Shown: piece by piece, positions 51,616 to 61,162 of the stretch
How the letters are laid out: each line of letters begins with the position of its first letter
Numbering within the stretch: the first letter of the stretch is position 1
NCBI RefSeq assembly: GCF_013374115.1
Contig: NZ_AP022673.1
Location: 1,268,501-1,332,500 of the forward strand
DNA: 64,000 nt
DNA from: Sphingomonas sp. HMP9
GTDB lineage: Bacteria > Pseudomonadota > Alphaproteobacteria > Sphingomonadales > Sphingomonadaceae
Reading direction: 5' to 3'
Translations under genes and position numbers: made by a program
Notes under the pieces: model-generated
Told to the model about the DNA's origin: nothing
The model's input: only the letters and a program-made list of their open reading frames with translations
Database searches by the model: none

Positions 51616-51998
51616 AGGTCACGGGCTGGCCCTTGCTAGCACTGGCGCTCGCCGGATGCGGCGCGGCGCCGGACGCGGCCTCGACCAGCCAGATCGCGCA
51701 CGGCGAACGCGTCTTCCGCCGCTGCACCGCATGTCACACGATCGGGCGCTATGCGGGCGATACCGATGGCCCCAACCTCTACGGCGTACTGGGCGGACCG
51801 ATCGGCGAGCGCCGCCCACGCTTTGCCTATACCGCCGGGCTGAAGGCACTCGGCGGAACGTGGGACGCCAAGCGGATGGACCAATGGCTCGCCAACCCGC
51901 GCCGGATGGTCCCCGGCACGACGATGGCGTTCGCAGGCCTCCCCGACCCGAAAGACCGCGCCGACGTCATCGCCTATCTGGCGACGCAGGGCCCCTGA
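51612..51998 (+). CDS. Class I c-type cytochrome, lipoprotein
   Basis: A 128-residue monoheme cytochrome c. Lipobox LALAGCG (cysteine 16) suggests a lipid-anchored periplasmic protein; the heme site is CTACH at residues 38-42 and the distal methionine is in VPGTTMAFAG. The fold resembles cytochrome c2/c552. It overlaps the small gene by ATGA and ends a few bases before convergent chaA. It would depend on the ccm genes elsewhere in the window. Confidence 0.92.
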   Translation: MKVTGWPLLALALAGCGAAPDAASTSQIAHGERVFRRCTACHTIGRYAGDTDGPNLYGVLGGPIGERRPRFAYTAGLKALGGTWDAKRMDQWLANPRRMVPGTTMAFAGLPDPKDRADVIAYLATQGP

Positions 51999-52002
51999 CG
52001 CG

Positions 52003-53127
52003 TCACGGCACCACGGTCGTGAACAGATAGGCGGCGAAGATCACGAGATGGACGACGCCCTGCAAGACGGTCGTCCGCCCCGTGCCCAGCGACAGCGTGG
52101 CGACGAACAGCGACAGCGCGAGTAGCGTCATGCTCTTCGCGTCGATCCCCAGCGCGAGCGGCAGGTCGAGGACCAGCGACACGATCGCCACGCTGGGGAT
52201 TGTCAGCCCGATCGTCGCCAATGCAGAACCAAGCGCGAGGTTGAGACTCGTCTGCAACCGGTTGCGACGTGCCGACTTGTACGCGGCCAGGCTCTCGGGC
52301 GCGAGTACCAGCGCGGCGATCACCACGCCGACCACGGTCAGCGGCAGGCCGGCTCCGAGCACTGCCGCCTCGATTGTCGGCGACAACGTCTTGGCAAGTA
52401 GCACCACCGAGACGAGCGCCACGAGCAGCGCGGCGAATGCGATCCCCGTCGCGCGACGCGACGGCGGCGCGGCATGATCGTCCTTGTCGTCGGTCGAGGG
52501 CAGGAAATAGTCGCGGTGGCGCACCGTCTGCACCAGCACGAATGTCCCGTAGAGGATCAGCGAGACGACCGCGACGAACATCAGTTGCGACGCCGCATAG
52601 GTCGGACCCGAGGTCGACGAGGTGTAGTTCGGCAGCACCAGCAACAGCACCGCCATCGCCGCGAGCACGCCAAGCGCGGCGGTCATGCCCTTCAGCGTGA
52701 AGCGTTGCTCGTGATGCCGCACCGCGCCCGCGAGCAGGCATAGGCCGATGATGAAATTCAGGATGATCATGATCGCCGCGAACACGGTGTCGCGCGCCAG
52801 CGTGGTCGCATCGCCCGCGTTCGAGAGCATCAGAGAGACGATCAGCGACACCTCGATCACCGTAACCGCGATCGCAAGGACGAGCGTACCGAACGGCTCG
52901 CCGACCTTGTGCGCTATCACCTCGGCATGATGCACCGCCGCCAGCACGCTGCCGATCAGCACGATCACCGCGGCGGCGGTGCCCAGCGCACCCATCTTGG
53001 CCAACCCCACGAGAACCGCGACAAGCCCCAGACCCGGCGCGACGAGCGTCCAGATCGGAAGCGCCAGCCGGTCGGGCATCGTTTCTGCCACATGGTCGTT
53101 CTGGCGGTCGGCCACTTCGATCGTCAT
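52003..53127 (-). CDS. chaA: Calcium:proton (or sodium/potassium:proton) antiporter ChaA
   Basis: A 374-residue member of the Ca2+/cation antiporter (CaCA) superfamily with about eleven membrane helices. The two alpha repeats are GEPFGTLVLAIAVTVIEVSLI and LVLAPESLAAYKSARRNRLQTSLNLALGSALATIGLTIPSVA, with the acidic residues of GEPFGT and APE. It exports Ca2+ or monovalent cations. ATG at 53127 has GAGGGAG six bases upstream. Confidence 0.93.
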   Translation of the reverse strand: MTIEVADRQNDHVAETMPDRLALPIWTLVAPGLGLVAVLVGLAKMGALGTAAAVIVLIGSVLAAVHHAEVIAHKVGEPFGTLVLAIAVTVIEVSLIVSLMLSNAGDATTLARDTVFAAIMIILNFIIGLCLLAGAVRHHEQRFTLKGMTAALGVLAAMAVLLLVLPNYTSSTSGPTYAASQLMFVAVVSLILYGTFVLVQTVRHRDYFLPSTDDKDDHAAPPSRRATGIAFAALLVALVSVVLLAKTLSPTIEAAVLGAGLPLTVVGVVIAALVLAPESLAAYKSARRNRLQTSLNLALGSALATIGLTIPSVAIVSLVLDLPLALGIDAKSMTLLALSLFVATLSLGTGRTTVLQGVVHLVIFAAYLFTTVVP

Positions 53128-53226
53128 GCATGCTCCCTCGTTTCACTCACCCAACGAATGCGCGACGACCGATAAGGGTCCGGGTAGGGCGATTGTGCGG
53201 GGGCCGGGTTCGGGTAGATTGGCCGG

Positions 53227-53685
53227 ATGCTGCCCCCCGATCTCCGCCAAACGCTCGTCATGGTGGCGCAGGCGATGCGCAACGCGCGCGATCCATGGTG
53301 GGTGATTTCCAGCGCGGCGGTCGCGCTTCACGGCGTGGCGTTGGTCACGGTCGGCGACGTCGATGTGCTGACGAGCGTCGAGGATGCCCGGCGCGTGATG
53401 GCGCGACTGGGGGTCGGTCCGGCGAAAGATGCAGGGAGCGCGATGTTCCGGTCGGCGGTGTTCGGCCAGTGGACGGCCCCGCCACTGGTGGTCGAGATCA
53501 TGGCCGGGTTCCATGTCGCGACCGCGGCGGCGTGGACCGAGGTGGCTCCGAGAACGCGCGTGCCGATCTTAGTCGAAGGGGCCACCGTCTATGTGCCCGA
53601 CCGGCAGGAACTGGCCGAGATGCTCACGCTGTTCGGGCGTCCGAAGGACTATGAGCGGCTTCGGCTGCTAACCGCGCAATCCTAG
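53227..53685 (+). CDS. Small nucleotidyltransferase-like protein
   Basis: A 152-residue protein. A segment of the form ISSAAVALHGVALVTVGDVDVLTS is reminiscent of the minimal nucleotidyltransferase fold (G-S/G followed by D-x-D), as in AbiEii/MNT-type proteins. The usual GS pair is degenerate (SSAAVALHG), so activity is doubtful. No antitoxin-like or kinase partner gene is adjacent; the gene is alone between chaA and the repeat tract downstream of clpX. The function is unknown. Confidence 0.65.
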   Translation: MLPPDLRQTLVMVAQAMRNARDPWWVISSAAVALHGVALVTVGDVDVLTSVEDARRVMARLGVGPAKDAGSAMFRSAVFGQWTAPPLVVEIMAGFHVATAAAWTEVAPRTRVPILVEGATVYVPDRQELAEMLTLFGRPKDYERLRLLTAQS

Positions 53686-53747
53686 CGGCAAACCCGTCCC
53701 CGCCCTTCCAAGGGGAGGGAGGATGCGTCGCAACACCCCACCCTCCA

Positions 53748-54316
53748 CCGTCATCCTGACAAGAGTCAGGATCTAGAGCCAAACAGGCCTGCGATTGGTA
53801 CCCTGGATCCTGACTTTCGTCAGGATGACGGACGGGGGTCTACGAATGGGCTCGCTCCCCAAACAAAACGCAGCGCGGATCGTCCAAAGCCCTTCCCCAA
53901 ACCCACAGGCCGTTACGCCACGTCGCCAGTCTTCGTCTTCTCGCCAGGGAAGCCGATAGGGCACGTGTGCGCCACCCCTATCCCCGCCGTCATCCTGACG
54001 AAAGTCAGGACCCAGAGCCAGAAAGACCGGCGCTCGGTACCCTGGGTCCTGACTTTCGTCAAAATGACGGAAGGGGGGTCGAACGGCGAGTTTCGCCCCG
54101 AACGAAAAAAGGGCCACGATCGCCCAACGCCCTTCCCGAATCTCGAAACGACAGGCCGTCACGCCACGTCGCCGCTCTTCCTCGTCTAGGCACAAGGGGC
54201 GACTAGGACACGCGCGCGCCACCACATCCCCATCGTCATCCTGACGAAAGTCAGGATCCAGAGCCAAACGCGCCTACGCTCAGTACCCTGGGTCATAACT
54301 TTCGTCAGGATGACGG
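53748..54316. repeat. Three family A palindromes in tandem array with clpX-tail copies
   Basis: Each palindrome has TCATCCTGAC outer arms and GGATCCAGAGCC/GGTACCCTGGATCC inner elements. Spacing between copies is 239 and 246 bp. The middle copy has changes in one arm (AAAATGACG). Confidence 0.9.
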
Positions 54317-54347
54317 ACGGGGGTTTGATCGGCGAGTTCGCGCCCCA

Positions 54348-54378
54348 AACGAAAAGGGCGCCGATCGCTCGACGCCCT
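54348..54378 (-). terminator. Rho-independent terminator of clpX
   Basis: On the minus strand AGGGCG...CGCCCT forms a stem around a 12-base loop, followed by TTTTCGTTT. Recognisable copies accompany the two decayed tails, one with a longer T-run (TTTTTT). Confidence 0.75.
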
Positions 54379-54402
54379 CCCCAATCGTAAACCGCTCGAG
54401 CG

Positions 54403-55668
<1,266 letters not shown>

Positions 55669-55791
55669 TCAATCACCTCTCGCGCATGTCGGTGCACGTG
55701 CCGTTTCCGGGGCCGCTACCGTAACGTACCCCGGAGTTCCTACAATCAAATAAACCGGCGGGACGTACGATTCGCCCCGTGCCGGCCCCGC

Positions 55792-56481
55792 TCAAGCGGG
55801 TTTCGCGGTATCGTCAGCCGGTGCCGGACGCTTGTCGAACACTTCGTCGACCAGGCCGAAATCCTTCGCCTCGTTCGCTTCGAGGAACGTATCGCGGTCC
55901 ATCCGGCGCTCGATCTCTTCGATCGGCTGGCCGGTATATTGCGCGTACAGCTCGTTCATACGCTTGCGAATCCGCAGGATTTCGCGCGCCTGGATCTCGA
56001 TGTCGCTGGCCATGCCCTGAGCGCCGCCCGATGGCTGATGGATCATGATCCGCGCATTGGTCATCGCGACGCGCATGCCGGGCTCGCCGCTCGCGAGCAG
56101 GAAACTGCCCATCGACGCGGCCTGGCCGATGCACACCGTGCCGACGCGCGGGCGAATGTACCGCATCGTGTCGTGGATCGCCATGCCCGCCGTTACGACG
56201 CCGCCCGGCGAGTTGATGTACATGAAGATATCCTTCTTCGGGTTCTCGGACTCGAGGAAGAGCAGCTGTGCGGTAATGAGCGAGGCCATGCCGTCCTCGA
56301 CGCCACCGGTCACGAAGATGATGCGCTCGCGGAGCAGGCGCGAGAAGATGTCGAACGAACGCTCGCCGCGGTTCGACTGCTCGATGACGATGGGAACCAG
56401 GCCTGCTTGCGTCTGCTGCAGGCCGAGTCCGGCGCTGGCCAATGGGCTAGCAAAGTCGCCGGTCTCGAACGGATTGTGCAT
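55792..56481 (-). CDS. clpP: ATP-dependent Clp protease proteolytic subunit ClpP
   Basis: A 229-residue serine protease that forms the tetradecameric chamber. The catalytic serine is in [12 protein letters not shown] (about residue 123), the histidine in MIHQPSGG (about 148) and the aspartate further on. ATG at 56481 follows an AGAGAG ribosome-binding site; an upstream open frame runs into a family D repeat and is not coding. The C-terminus has a short tail ([12 protein letters not shown]). A heat-shock-like promoter lies upstream. Confidence 0.97.
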   Translation of the reverse strand: MHNPFETGDFASPLASAGLGLQQTQAGLVPIVIEQSNRGERSFDIFSRLLRERIIFVTGGVEDGMASLITAQLLFLESENPKKDIFMYINSPGGVVTAGMAIHDTMRYIRPRVGTVCIGQAASMGSFLLASGEPGMRVAMTNARIMIHQPSGGAQGMASDIEIQAREILRIRKRMNELYAQYTGQPIEEIERRMDRDTFLEANEAKDFGLVDEVFDKRPAPADDTAKPA

Positions 56482-56513
56482 GGAAATCTCTCTTATGCCC
56501 CAGTGAACCGCCA

Positions 56514-56542
56514 ACATCGGCGCTCGCAACGGGGAGTTCAAG
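56514..56542 (-). promoter_or_regulatory. Candidate heat-shock (RpoH-type) promoter of clpP
   Basis: CTTGAA, a 15-bp spacer and GCCGATGT on the minus strand, about 35-60 bp before the clpP ATG. The sigma-32 consensus is CTTGAA with CCCCATnT after 13-15 bp, so the -35 is exact and the -10 differs at two positions. Confidence 0.6.
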
Positions 56543-56596
56543 CCCTGCCCACCTCCGCCCCACCGGGGAGAAGCCGCCCCAGGCGCAAGCCCAACG

Positions 56597-56722
56597 ATCC
56601 TCCCCCGCCAGGGGGAGGTGGCGCCGAAGGCGACGGAGGGGGCCGACACGGGACAGCGGTTTCCCTTACCTCCCCCTCCGTCTGGCTAACGCCAGCCACC
56701 TCCCCCTTGCGGGGGAGGATTA
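56597..56722. repeat. Palindromic repeat, family D
   Basis: ATCCTCCCCCGCCAGGGGGA and its near complement; inner GGTGGCGCCGAAGGCGACGG and CCCCTCCGTC/GCCACCTCC. It lies between the end of the GT2 gene and clpP promoter. Confidence 0.9.
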
Positions 56723-56739
56723 CAGGAGAAGCGAGCGAG

Positions 56740-57666
56740 TCAGACTCCGGGGGCGGGATAGGCGAGATAGGCCAGCCGCCGTACTTCGCGACGACCGCGG
56801 ACGACGGTATCTAGGATGAGGCCGGTAAAGACGTTCAGCGCTGCGAAGATACCCAGCCCGGTGATCAGGATCGCGGTCGGGAAGCGCGGGACCTGGTGGA
56901 TCTCGATATAGGTCAGCACCAGCGGGATGCCGAGAACCAGCGCCAGCACCGCAAACGCCCCACCAATGACCCCGAAGAACCAGAGCGGCCGCTCGATCCG
57001 GTACAGCGTCACGATCGTCCGCAGGATCCGCCACCCGTCGCCATAGGTGCTAAGCTTCGATTCGGACCCCTCGGGCCGCGCATAATACGGCGTCTCGACC
57101 TCGCCGATCGGCATCTTCAGCTCGAGCGCATGGACGCTGATCTCCGTCTCGATCTCGAACCCCGCCGACAACGACGGAAAGCTCTTCACGAACCGCCGTG
57201 AGAACACGCGGTAGCCCGACAGGATATCGGTGAAGCTGCGCCCGAACAGCCGCGCGAGCATCCCCGTCAGCAGCGCGTTGCCGAACCGGTGCCCGCGCCG
57301 ATAGCTTTCCTGAACCTGGCTGATCCGCGAGCCGACGACCATGTCCAGCTGTTCGTCGAGCACGCGCGCCACCAAAGCCGGCGCGGAGGCCGCGTCATAG
57401 GTCGCGTCGCCATCGGCCATCACGTAGATATCGGCATCGATGTCCGCGAACATCCGCCGGACGACCGCGCCCTTGCCCTGGATTCGCTCGGTACGCACCA
57501 CGGCGCCTGCCGCGCGTGCGACATCAACCGTCCGATCGGCGCTGTTGTTGTCGTAGACGTAGAGGGTGGCGCCGGGCAGCGCGGCGCGGAACCCCGCCAC
57601 CGTCTGCGCGATCGCTGCCTCCTCGTTGTAGCACGGCAGCAGGACGGCGATTCGAGGTTCGATCAT
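56740..57666 (-). CDS. Glycosyltransferase family 2, membrane-anchored
   Basis: A 308-residue GT-A fold enzyme: start IAVLLPCYNEEAAIAQTV, DNNSADRTVDVARAAGA, and the metal-binding VMADGDATYDA; two membrane helices lie in the C-terminal 80 residues (LWFFGVIGGAFAVLALVLGIPLVLTYI and a second near ILITGLGIFAALNVFTGLIL). The layout resembles polyprenyl-phosphate mannosyl/glucosyltransferases (DPM1, GtrB). It probably transfers a sugar to a lipid carrier. It sits between tig and clpP, unlike the usual direct adjacency. Confidence 0.9.
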   Translation of the reverse strand: MIEPRIAVLLPCYNEEAAIAQTVAGFRAALPGATLYVYDNNSADRTVDVARAAGAVVRTERIQGKGAVVRRMFADIDADIYVMADGDATYDAASAPALVARVLDEQLDMVVGSRISQVQESYRRGHRFGNALLTGMLARLFGRSFTDILSGYRVFSRRFVKSFPSLSAGFEIETEISVHALELKMPIGEVETPYYARPEGSESKLSTYGDGWRILRTIVTLYRIERPLWFFGVIGGAFAVLALVLGIPLVLTYIEIHQVPRFPTAILITGLGIFAALNVFTGLILDTVVRGRREVRRLAYLAYPAPGV

Positions 57667-57990
57667 GCCCTGCCCTGCGCAGTTGGCGACGGTATCGAAG
57701 ATCGAACAGCGGGCAAAACTTCAGTCACCGAAACCATCCCAAAACGCACGTCCCCGGCGGAGGCCGGGGTCCAGTTCGGGAAGGTCCATAACGAAGCTTT
57801 GCGCGTCGTTACAGCTACCTTTCCAACTGGGCCCTGGCCTCCGCCGGGGAGGTAGTTTGATGGAGCACCAATCTTGACCCGCTCCGTCACCCAGGACCTC
57901 GTCCGGGGTCCACCGCCCCGCATACTCATCGGCTTGAGAGCATGCGGACTAGTGGATGCCGGGACGCGCCCGGCATGACGGAAGAAGCCT
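57667..57990. other. 324-bp region between tig and the GT2 gene
   Basis: No gene is seen. A family B palindrome occupies 57747-57853, and a small hairpin (8-bp stem ATGCCGGG/CCCGGCAT, 5-base loop) lies at 57956-57976, 14 bp after the tig stop, where it may mark the 3' end of that transcript. Confidence 0.7.
57747..57853. repeat. Palindromic repeat, family B
   Basis: CCCCGGCGGAGGCCGGGGTC and GGCCCTGGCCTCCGCCGGGG arms with inner CCAGTTCGGGAAGG/CCTTTCCAACTGG. Same family as 12527. Confidence 0.9.
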
Positions 57991-59646
57991 TTACGCCTCC
58001 GTCTTGGTGGGTGCCTTCTTCGCCCGCGGCTTCTTCACCGGTGCATCGGCAGCTTCGGTGCCCTCGGCATTCTCAGCTGCAACCGGCGACGATTCGGTCA
58101 CCGCGGTCTCTGCCTCGACCGGTGCCGCCTTCTTCTTGGCAGGCGCCTTCTTCGCAGGCTTGGCATCGTCCGCCGTGTCCGAAGCCTGTGCCTCGTCCGT
58201 CATGGTCTCGTCCGCAGCAGCCTCGTCAGAAGCAGGCTTGGCCTTTTTGGCGGCAGCCTTCTTCTTCGGCTTGTGGTTGTCGTGATCATGCGTGTGCGTG
58301 CCGCTGGCGAACCCGTCCTCGCTTTCGATCGCAGCCTCGAGCTCCTCACGCGTCGCTTCGCGATCGGTAATCTCGGCTTTCTCGAACAGGAAGTCGACGA
58401 CCTTGTCCTCGTACAGCGGTGCGCGCAGCTGGGCGGCCGCCATCGGCTCCTGCTGGATGTACTGCATGAACTGCTGGCGCTGCTCGGCCGGATACTGCTG
58501 CGCAGCCTGGGCGAGCAGACGCTGCATTTCCTGGTTGGACACCTCGACGCCGTTCGCCTGACCGATCTCGGACAGCAGCAGGCCGAGGCGCACGCGACGC
58601 TCGGCGATCTTGCGGTAATCGTCGCGCTCGCCTTCCATCTCGGCCATTGCGGCCTCGGGATCGGCTTCGTGCGTGGCTTCGTGCTGGAGCTGCGACCAGA
58701 TCTGGTTGAACTCGGCTTCCACCATCGACGGCGGAACCTCGAAGTCGTGACCCTCGGCGAGCTGGTCGAGCAGCTTGCGCTTCATGTGCGTGCGCGTGAG
58801 ACCGTTATGCTCCTGCTCGATCTGACCCTTGAGCAAGCCCGTGAGCTGCTCGAGGCTCTCGAGACCCAGCGACTTCGCGAGATCCTCGTCGATCGCGCTC
58901 TCGCCCGCGGTCTTCACCGACTTGACGGTGATGTCGAACGTCGCCGGCTGCCCCGCAAGCGACTTCTCCTGATACTCCTCAGGGAAGGTCACGTTCAGGA
59001 CCTTGTCGTCGCCGGTCTTCACGCCGACGAGCTGGTCCTCGAAGCCGGGGATCAGGCGACTCGCGCCGAGCTCGACGCCCATGTCGGTGCCCGTGCCGCC
59101 GTCGAACGCGACGCCGTCGGCGGTCTTGCCAACGAAATCGACGGTGACGAGGTCACCCATCTTGGCGACATAGTCGTCAGCGGCGTCGTCCCACTTCTTC
59201 TGCTGGTCGGCGAACTTCTGGAGCTGCTCGGTGACCGCCTCGTCGGCGACGGGCACGGTCAGGCGCTCGAGCTTGATGCCGTCGATCGCGGGTGCCGGCA
59301 CCTGCGGCAGGACTTCCATCTCGACCTTGACGACCGCGTCATTGCCGAGGTCATAGCCGTCTTCCAGCTCGACCGAAGGCTGCATCGCGGGACGCAGCTG
59401 CCTTTCGGCGACGAGCGTCTGGACGCCCTCCTGGATCGCGGCGTTCACCGCGTCCTGCGTCAGCGCCGGGCCGTGCATCTTGCGGATGAGGTTCGCCGGC
59501 ACCTTGCCCGGACGGAAGCCCGGCATCTTCATCTGCGGCGCGAGGCGCTTCAGCTCGACATCGACCTTGGCATCGATATCCTTCGCGGTGATGGTGAGGG
59601 TGTAGGCGCGCTTGAGGCCCTCGTTCAACGTCTCGACAGTCTGCAT
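57991..59646 (-). CDS. tig: Trigger factor, with a long low-complexity C-terminal tail
   Basis: A 551-residue ribosome-associated chaperone and peptidyl-prolyl isomerase. The ribosome-binding signature lies in the N-terminal domain (GFRPGKVPANLIRK), followed by the FKBP-type domain (GDLVTVDFVGKTADGVAFDGGTG) and helical C-terminal domain. Usual length is about 430-450 residues. The last 110 or so form a Lys/Ala/Glu/Pro-rich tail that begins with a His-rich patch (THTHDHDNH). ATG at 59646 (MQTVETLNEGLKRAY) matches the family; tRNA-Leu lies just upstream. Confidence 0.96.
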   Translation of the reverse strand: MQTVETLNEGLKRAYTLTITAKDIDAKVDVELKRLAPQMKMPGFRPGKVPANLIRKMHGPALTQDAVNAAIQEGVQTLVAERQLRPAMQPSVELEDGYDLGNDAVVKVEMEVLPQVPAPAIDGIKLERLTVPVADEAVTEQLQKFADQQKKWDDAADDYVAKMGDLVTVDFVGKTADGVAFDGGTGTDMGVELGASRLIPGFEDQLVGVKTGDDKVLNVTFPEEYQEKSLAGQPATFDITVKSVKTAGESAIDEDLAKSLGLESLEQLTGLLKGQIEQEHNGLTRTHMKRKLLDQLAEGHDFEVPPSMVEAEFNQIWSQLQHEATHEADPEAAMAEMEGERDDYRKIAERRVRLGLLLSEIGQANGVEVSNQEMQRLLAQAAQQYPAEQRQQFMQYIQQEPMAAAQLRAPLYEDKVVDFLFEKAEITDREATREELEAAIESEDGFASGTHTHDHDNHKPKKKAAAKKAKPASDEAAADETMTDEAQASDTADDAKPAKKAPAKKKAAPVEAETAVTESSPVAAENAEGTEAADAPVKKPRAKKAPTKTEA

Positions 59647-59715
59647 GTCCGGCCTTTGTCTAAAAGAGCATTCGGGAAAAATTCGTCTGGGTGTCGCCCC
59701 GCCCGAGCGGCGGAG

Positions 59716-59800
59716 TGGTGCGGGCGAAGGGACTCGAACCCCCACATCTTGCGATGGCAGGACCTAAACCTGCTGCGTCTACCAGTTCCGCCACGCCCGC
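59716..59800 (-). tRNA. tRNA-Leu (anticodon TAG)
   Basis: An 85-base class II tRNA. Acceptor GCGGGCG/CGCCCGC, anticodon loop TTTAGGT with TAG, a long variable arm, T-loop TTCGAGT and an encoded CCA. Confidence 0.95.
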
Positions 59801-59923
59801 ACAGGACATCGCCGTAGCGGGCGCGTCTATACCAACGTTGTATCCCGGGGCAAGCACGCATGGCAACACGACGGGCAACTACACGTGATCGCACGCGTTG
59901 ATGCGGAAGAAGGAGAGAGCATC

Positions 59924-60079
59924 ATGGCTACCCAACCCCCCGCAGAATTCCCGACGCCGAGCCAGCCGGCAGAGCCGACGACGCCGCCGCCGGAGTTCAG
60001 CCCGCCCGCCCCAGACGTCGATTATCCCGATCCAGGCCCGCCCTCGACCGACCCCGCCCCCATTCAGCCCGAATTCTGA
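59924..60079 (+). CDS. Small proline-rich hypothetical protein
   Basis: A 51-residue protein with about 40% proline (PPAEFPTPSQPAEPTTPPPEF...), certainly disordered. ATG at 59924 has an AAGGAG ribosome-binding site about nine bases before it. It precedes another small disordered protein by 9 bp. It has no recognised family. Confidence 0.6.
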   Translation: MATQPPAEFPTPSQPAEPTTPPPEFSPPAPDVDYPDPGPPSTDPAPIQPEF

Positions 60080-60088
60080 GGGATCATC

Positions 60089-60319
60089 ATGACCGACCCC
60101 AAGCCTTCCACGCATGCCGGCACCGATCCGGATACGCGTCCCGAGGATCGTGACACGGATACGCGCAGCGACATCGAACAGGCCGTAGCGTCGCGATCCG
60201 ACGCGGTCGAACGCGGCGACGGCGGCGCCGAGCCTGAAACCTTTACAGACTCAGGGCTCCCCGACGGCGTCGGCGGCACCGGTGGCGTAACCAAGAACCA
60301 GGATGCGGACGCTCAGTAA
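60089..60319 (+). CDS. Small acidic hypothetical protein
   Basis: A 76-residue hydrophilic, Asp/Thr/Gly-rich protein (TDPDTRPEDRDTDTRSDIEQ, GLPDGVGGTGGVTKNQDADAQ). ATG at 60089 has GAGGG about seven bases upstream. It follows the proline-rich gene closely, so they may be co-transcribed. A stress-related role is possible but cannot be shown. Confidence 0.6.
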   Translation: MTDPKPSTHAGTDPDTRPEDRDTDTRSDIEQAVASRSDAVERGDGGAEPETFTDSGLPDGVGGTGGVTKNQDADAQ

Positions 60320-60335
60320 CGACGCCAAAGCGCGT

Positions 60336-60992
60336 TCAGGATTGCGGCAGATGGTGGCCGGCGCGATACGCGTCGACCGCCATCAGCATGGCGGCAATCT
60401 CCGCGGTCGACAGCATCAGGATGCGCTCGCCGCCCGCCTTTGCCGTCACTTTGAATTGCCATGCCGTCATTACGCCGGGCGTATAGCGTTCCGCTTGCTG
60501 CCTGAGCACGGACCCCGCGATTCTCAAGCCGATCGTTTCGGATCGGGGACAGATCCATCCGCGACGACACACGGTCCGCAACCGCGCGATCCGGTCGACG
60601 CGGGCCGACAGCGGGCCGCCAGTCGCTTCGTAGGTCGCGCTGTCCCAGTGCGCCCAGGTATAGGCGCGATATCGGATCGACACATACACCTGGTAACTGA
60701 CCTGGCCCGTCGTCTTGTCGATGAACGCCCGCAGGAACACGTCGTCGGGCGCGTGACCACCGAACGACCGGTGTTCGATGAACCCGTCGGTGGTGGTGAG
60801 GGTCGCAACCCTGTCGAGTGCATCGTCGGACAACGTCGTCCGCGCCTGAAACGCCGACGGAGTCATCAGGCGGAGCCGATCGAGGTCGTCCCGATCGGCG
60901 GTCACGATGGGGAACATTGCAGCATGGCTGGGCGCGACCAGCCCGATCGCGCCTGCCAAGGCTATCGCCGCATAGCTACCGTGCTTCGCCAT
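60336..60992 (-). CDS. Secreted hypothetical protein
   Basis: A 218-residue protein with a signal peptide (MAKHGSYAAIALAGAIGLVAPSHA). The mature part has no family I recognise; it holds two cysteines (VCRRGWICPRS) that could form a disulfide, and segments YQVYVSIRYRAYTWAHWDSATYEATGG and FKVTAKAGGERILMLS. The start at 60992 was chosen for the signal peptide; the open frame runs further upstream without family features. It converges with the small acidic gene. Confidence 0.75.
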   Translation of the reverse strand: MAKHGSYAAIALAGAIGLVAPSHAAMFPIVTADRDDLDRLRLMTPSAFQARTTLSDDALDRVATLTTTDGFIEHRSFGGHAPDDVFLRAFIDKTTGQVSYQVYVSIRYRAYTWAHWDSATYEATGGPLSARVDRIARLRTVCRRGWICPRSETIGLRIAGSVLRQQAERYTPGVMTAWQFKVTAKAGGERILMLSTAEIAAMLMAVDAYRAGHHLPQS

Positions 60993-61162
60993 ATCTCGCC
61001 CCCCTTCGGTCCGCGCGGCACAGGGCATAGCGCCTGCGACATGCGCGGGCGACGACAACCCGGACCGTTCTCGACCGTCTCGCCGCCGACCGCCTGCACG
61101 ACGCAAAAACTGGTCAGCCTCGATACAGCCTGACGCCGCTACTATGTTCACGTTTCACTCTA

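Larger units (their letters stand above)
53686..54402. other. 717-bp region downstream of clpX, containing decayed clpX 3'-end copies
   Basis: No intact gene is seen. Three family A palindromes (53748-53831, 53987-54070, 54234-54316) alternate with copies of the clpX tail and terminator, giving a period of about 243 bp. On the minus strand the tails at 53925-53960 (GGCGACGTGGCGTAACGG end) and 54165-54205 (GGCGACGTGGCGTGACGG end) match the true clpX end (GGCGACGCGGCGTAACG) at 54403-54445. A short family D fragment lies at 53689-53722. Confidence 0.85.

Noticed and set aside
53773..54267. A 164-codon minus-strand frame downstream of clpX
   Set aside because: It consists of translated family A palindromes and decayed clpX-tail copies. 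The internal similarity comes from DNA duplication, not from a repeat protein.
53689..54402. Possible CRISPR array, because of three regularly spaced repeats
   Set aside because: The repeats are long palindromes with about 243-bp spacing, and the spacers are themselves copies of each other. No cas genes are present.
56482..56649. Extended N-terminus of ClpP through the upstream sequence
   Set aside because: It would read through the candidate heat-shock promoter and the edge of a family D repeat. The ATG at 56481 has a good ribosome-binding site and gives the normal length.
59625..59894. Frames covering tRNA-Leu (with CAGVAELVDAAGLGPA or similar)
   Set aside because: These are translations of the tRNA and its flanks, not proteins.
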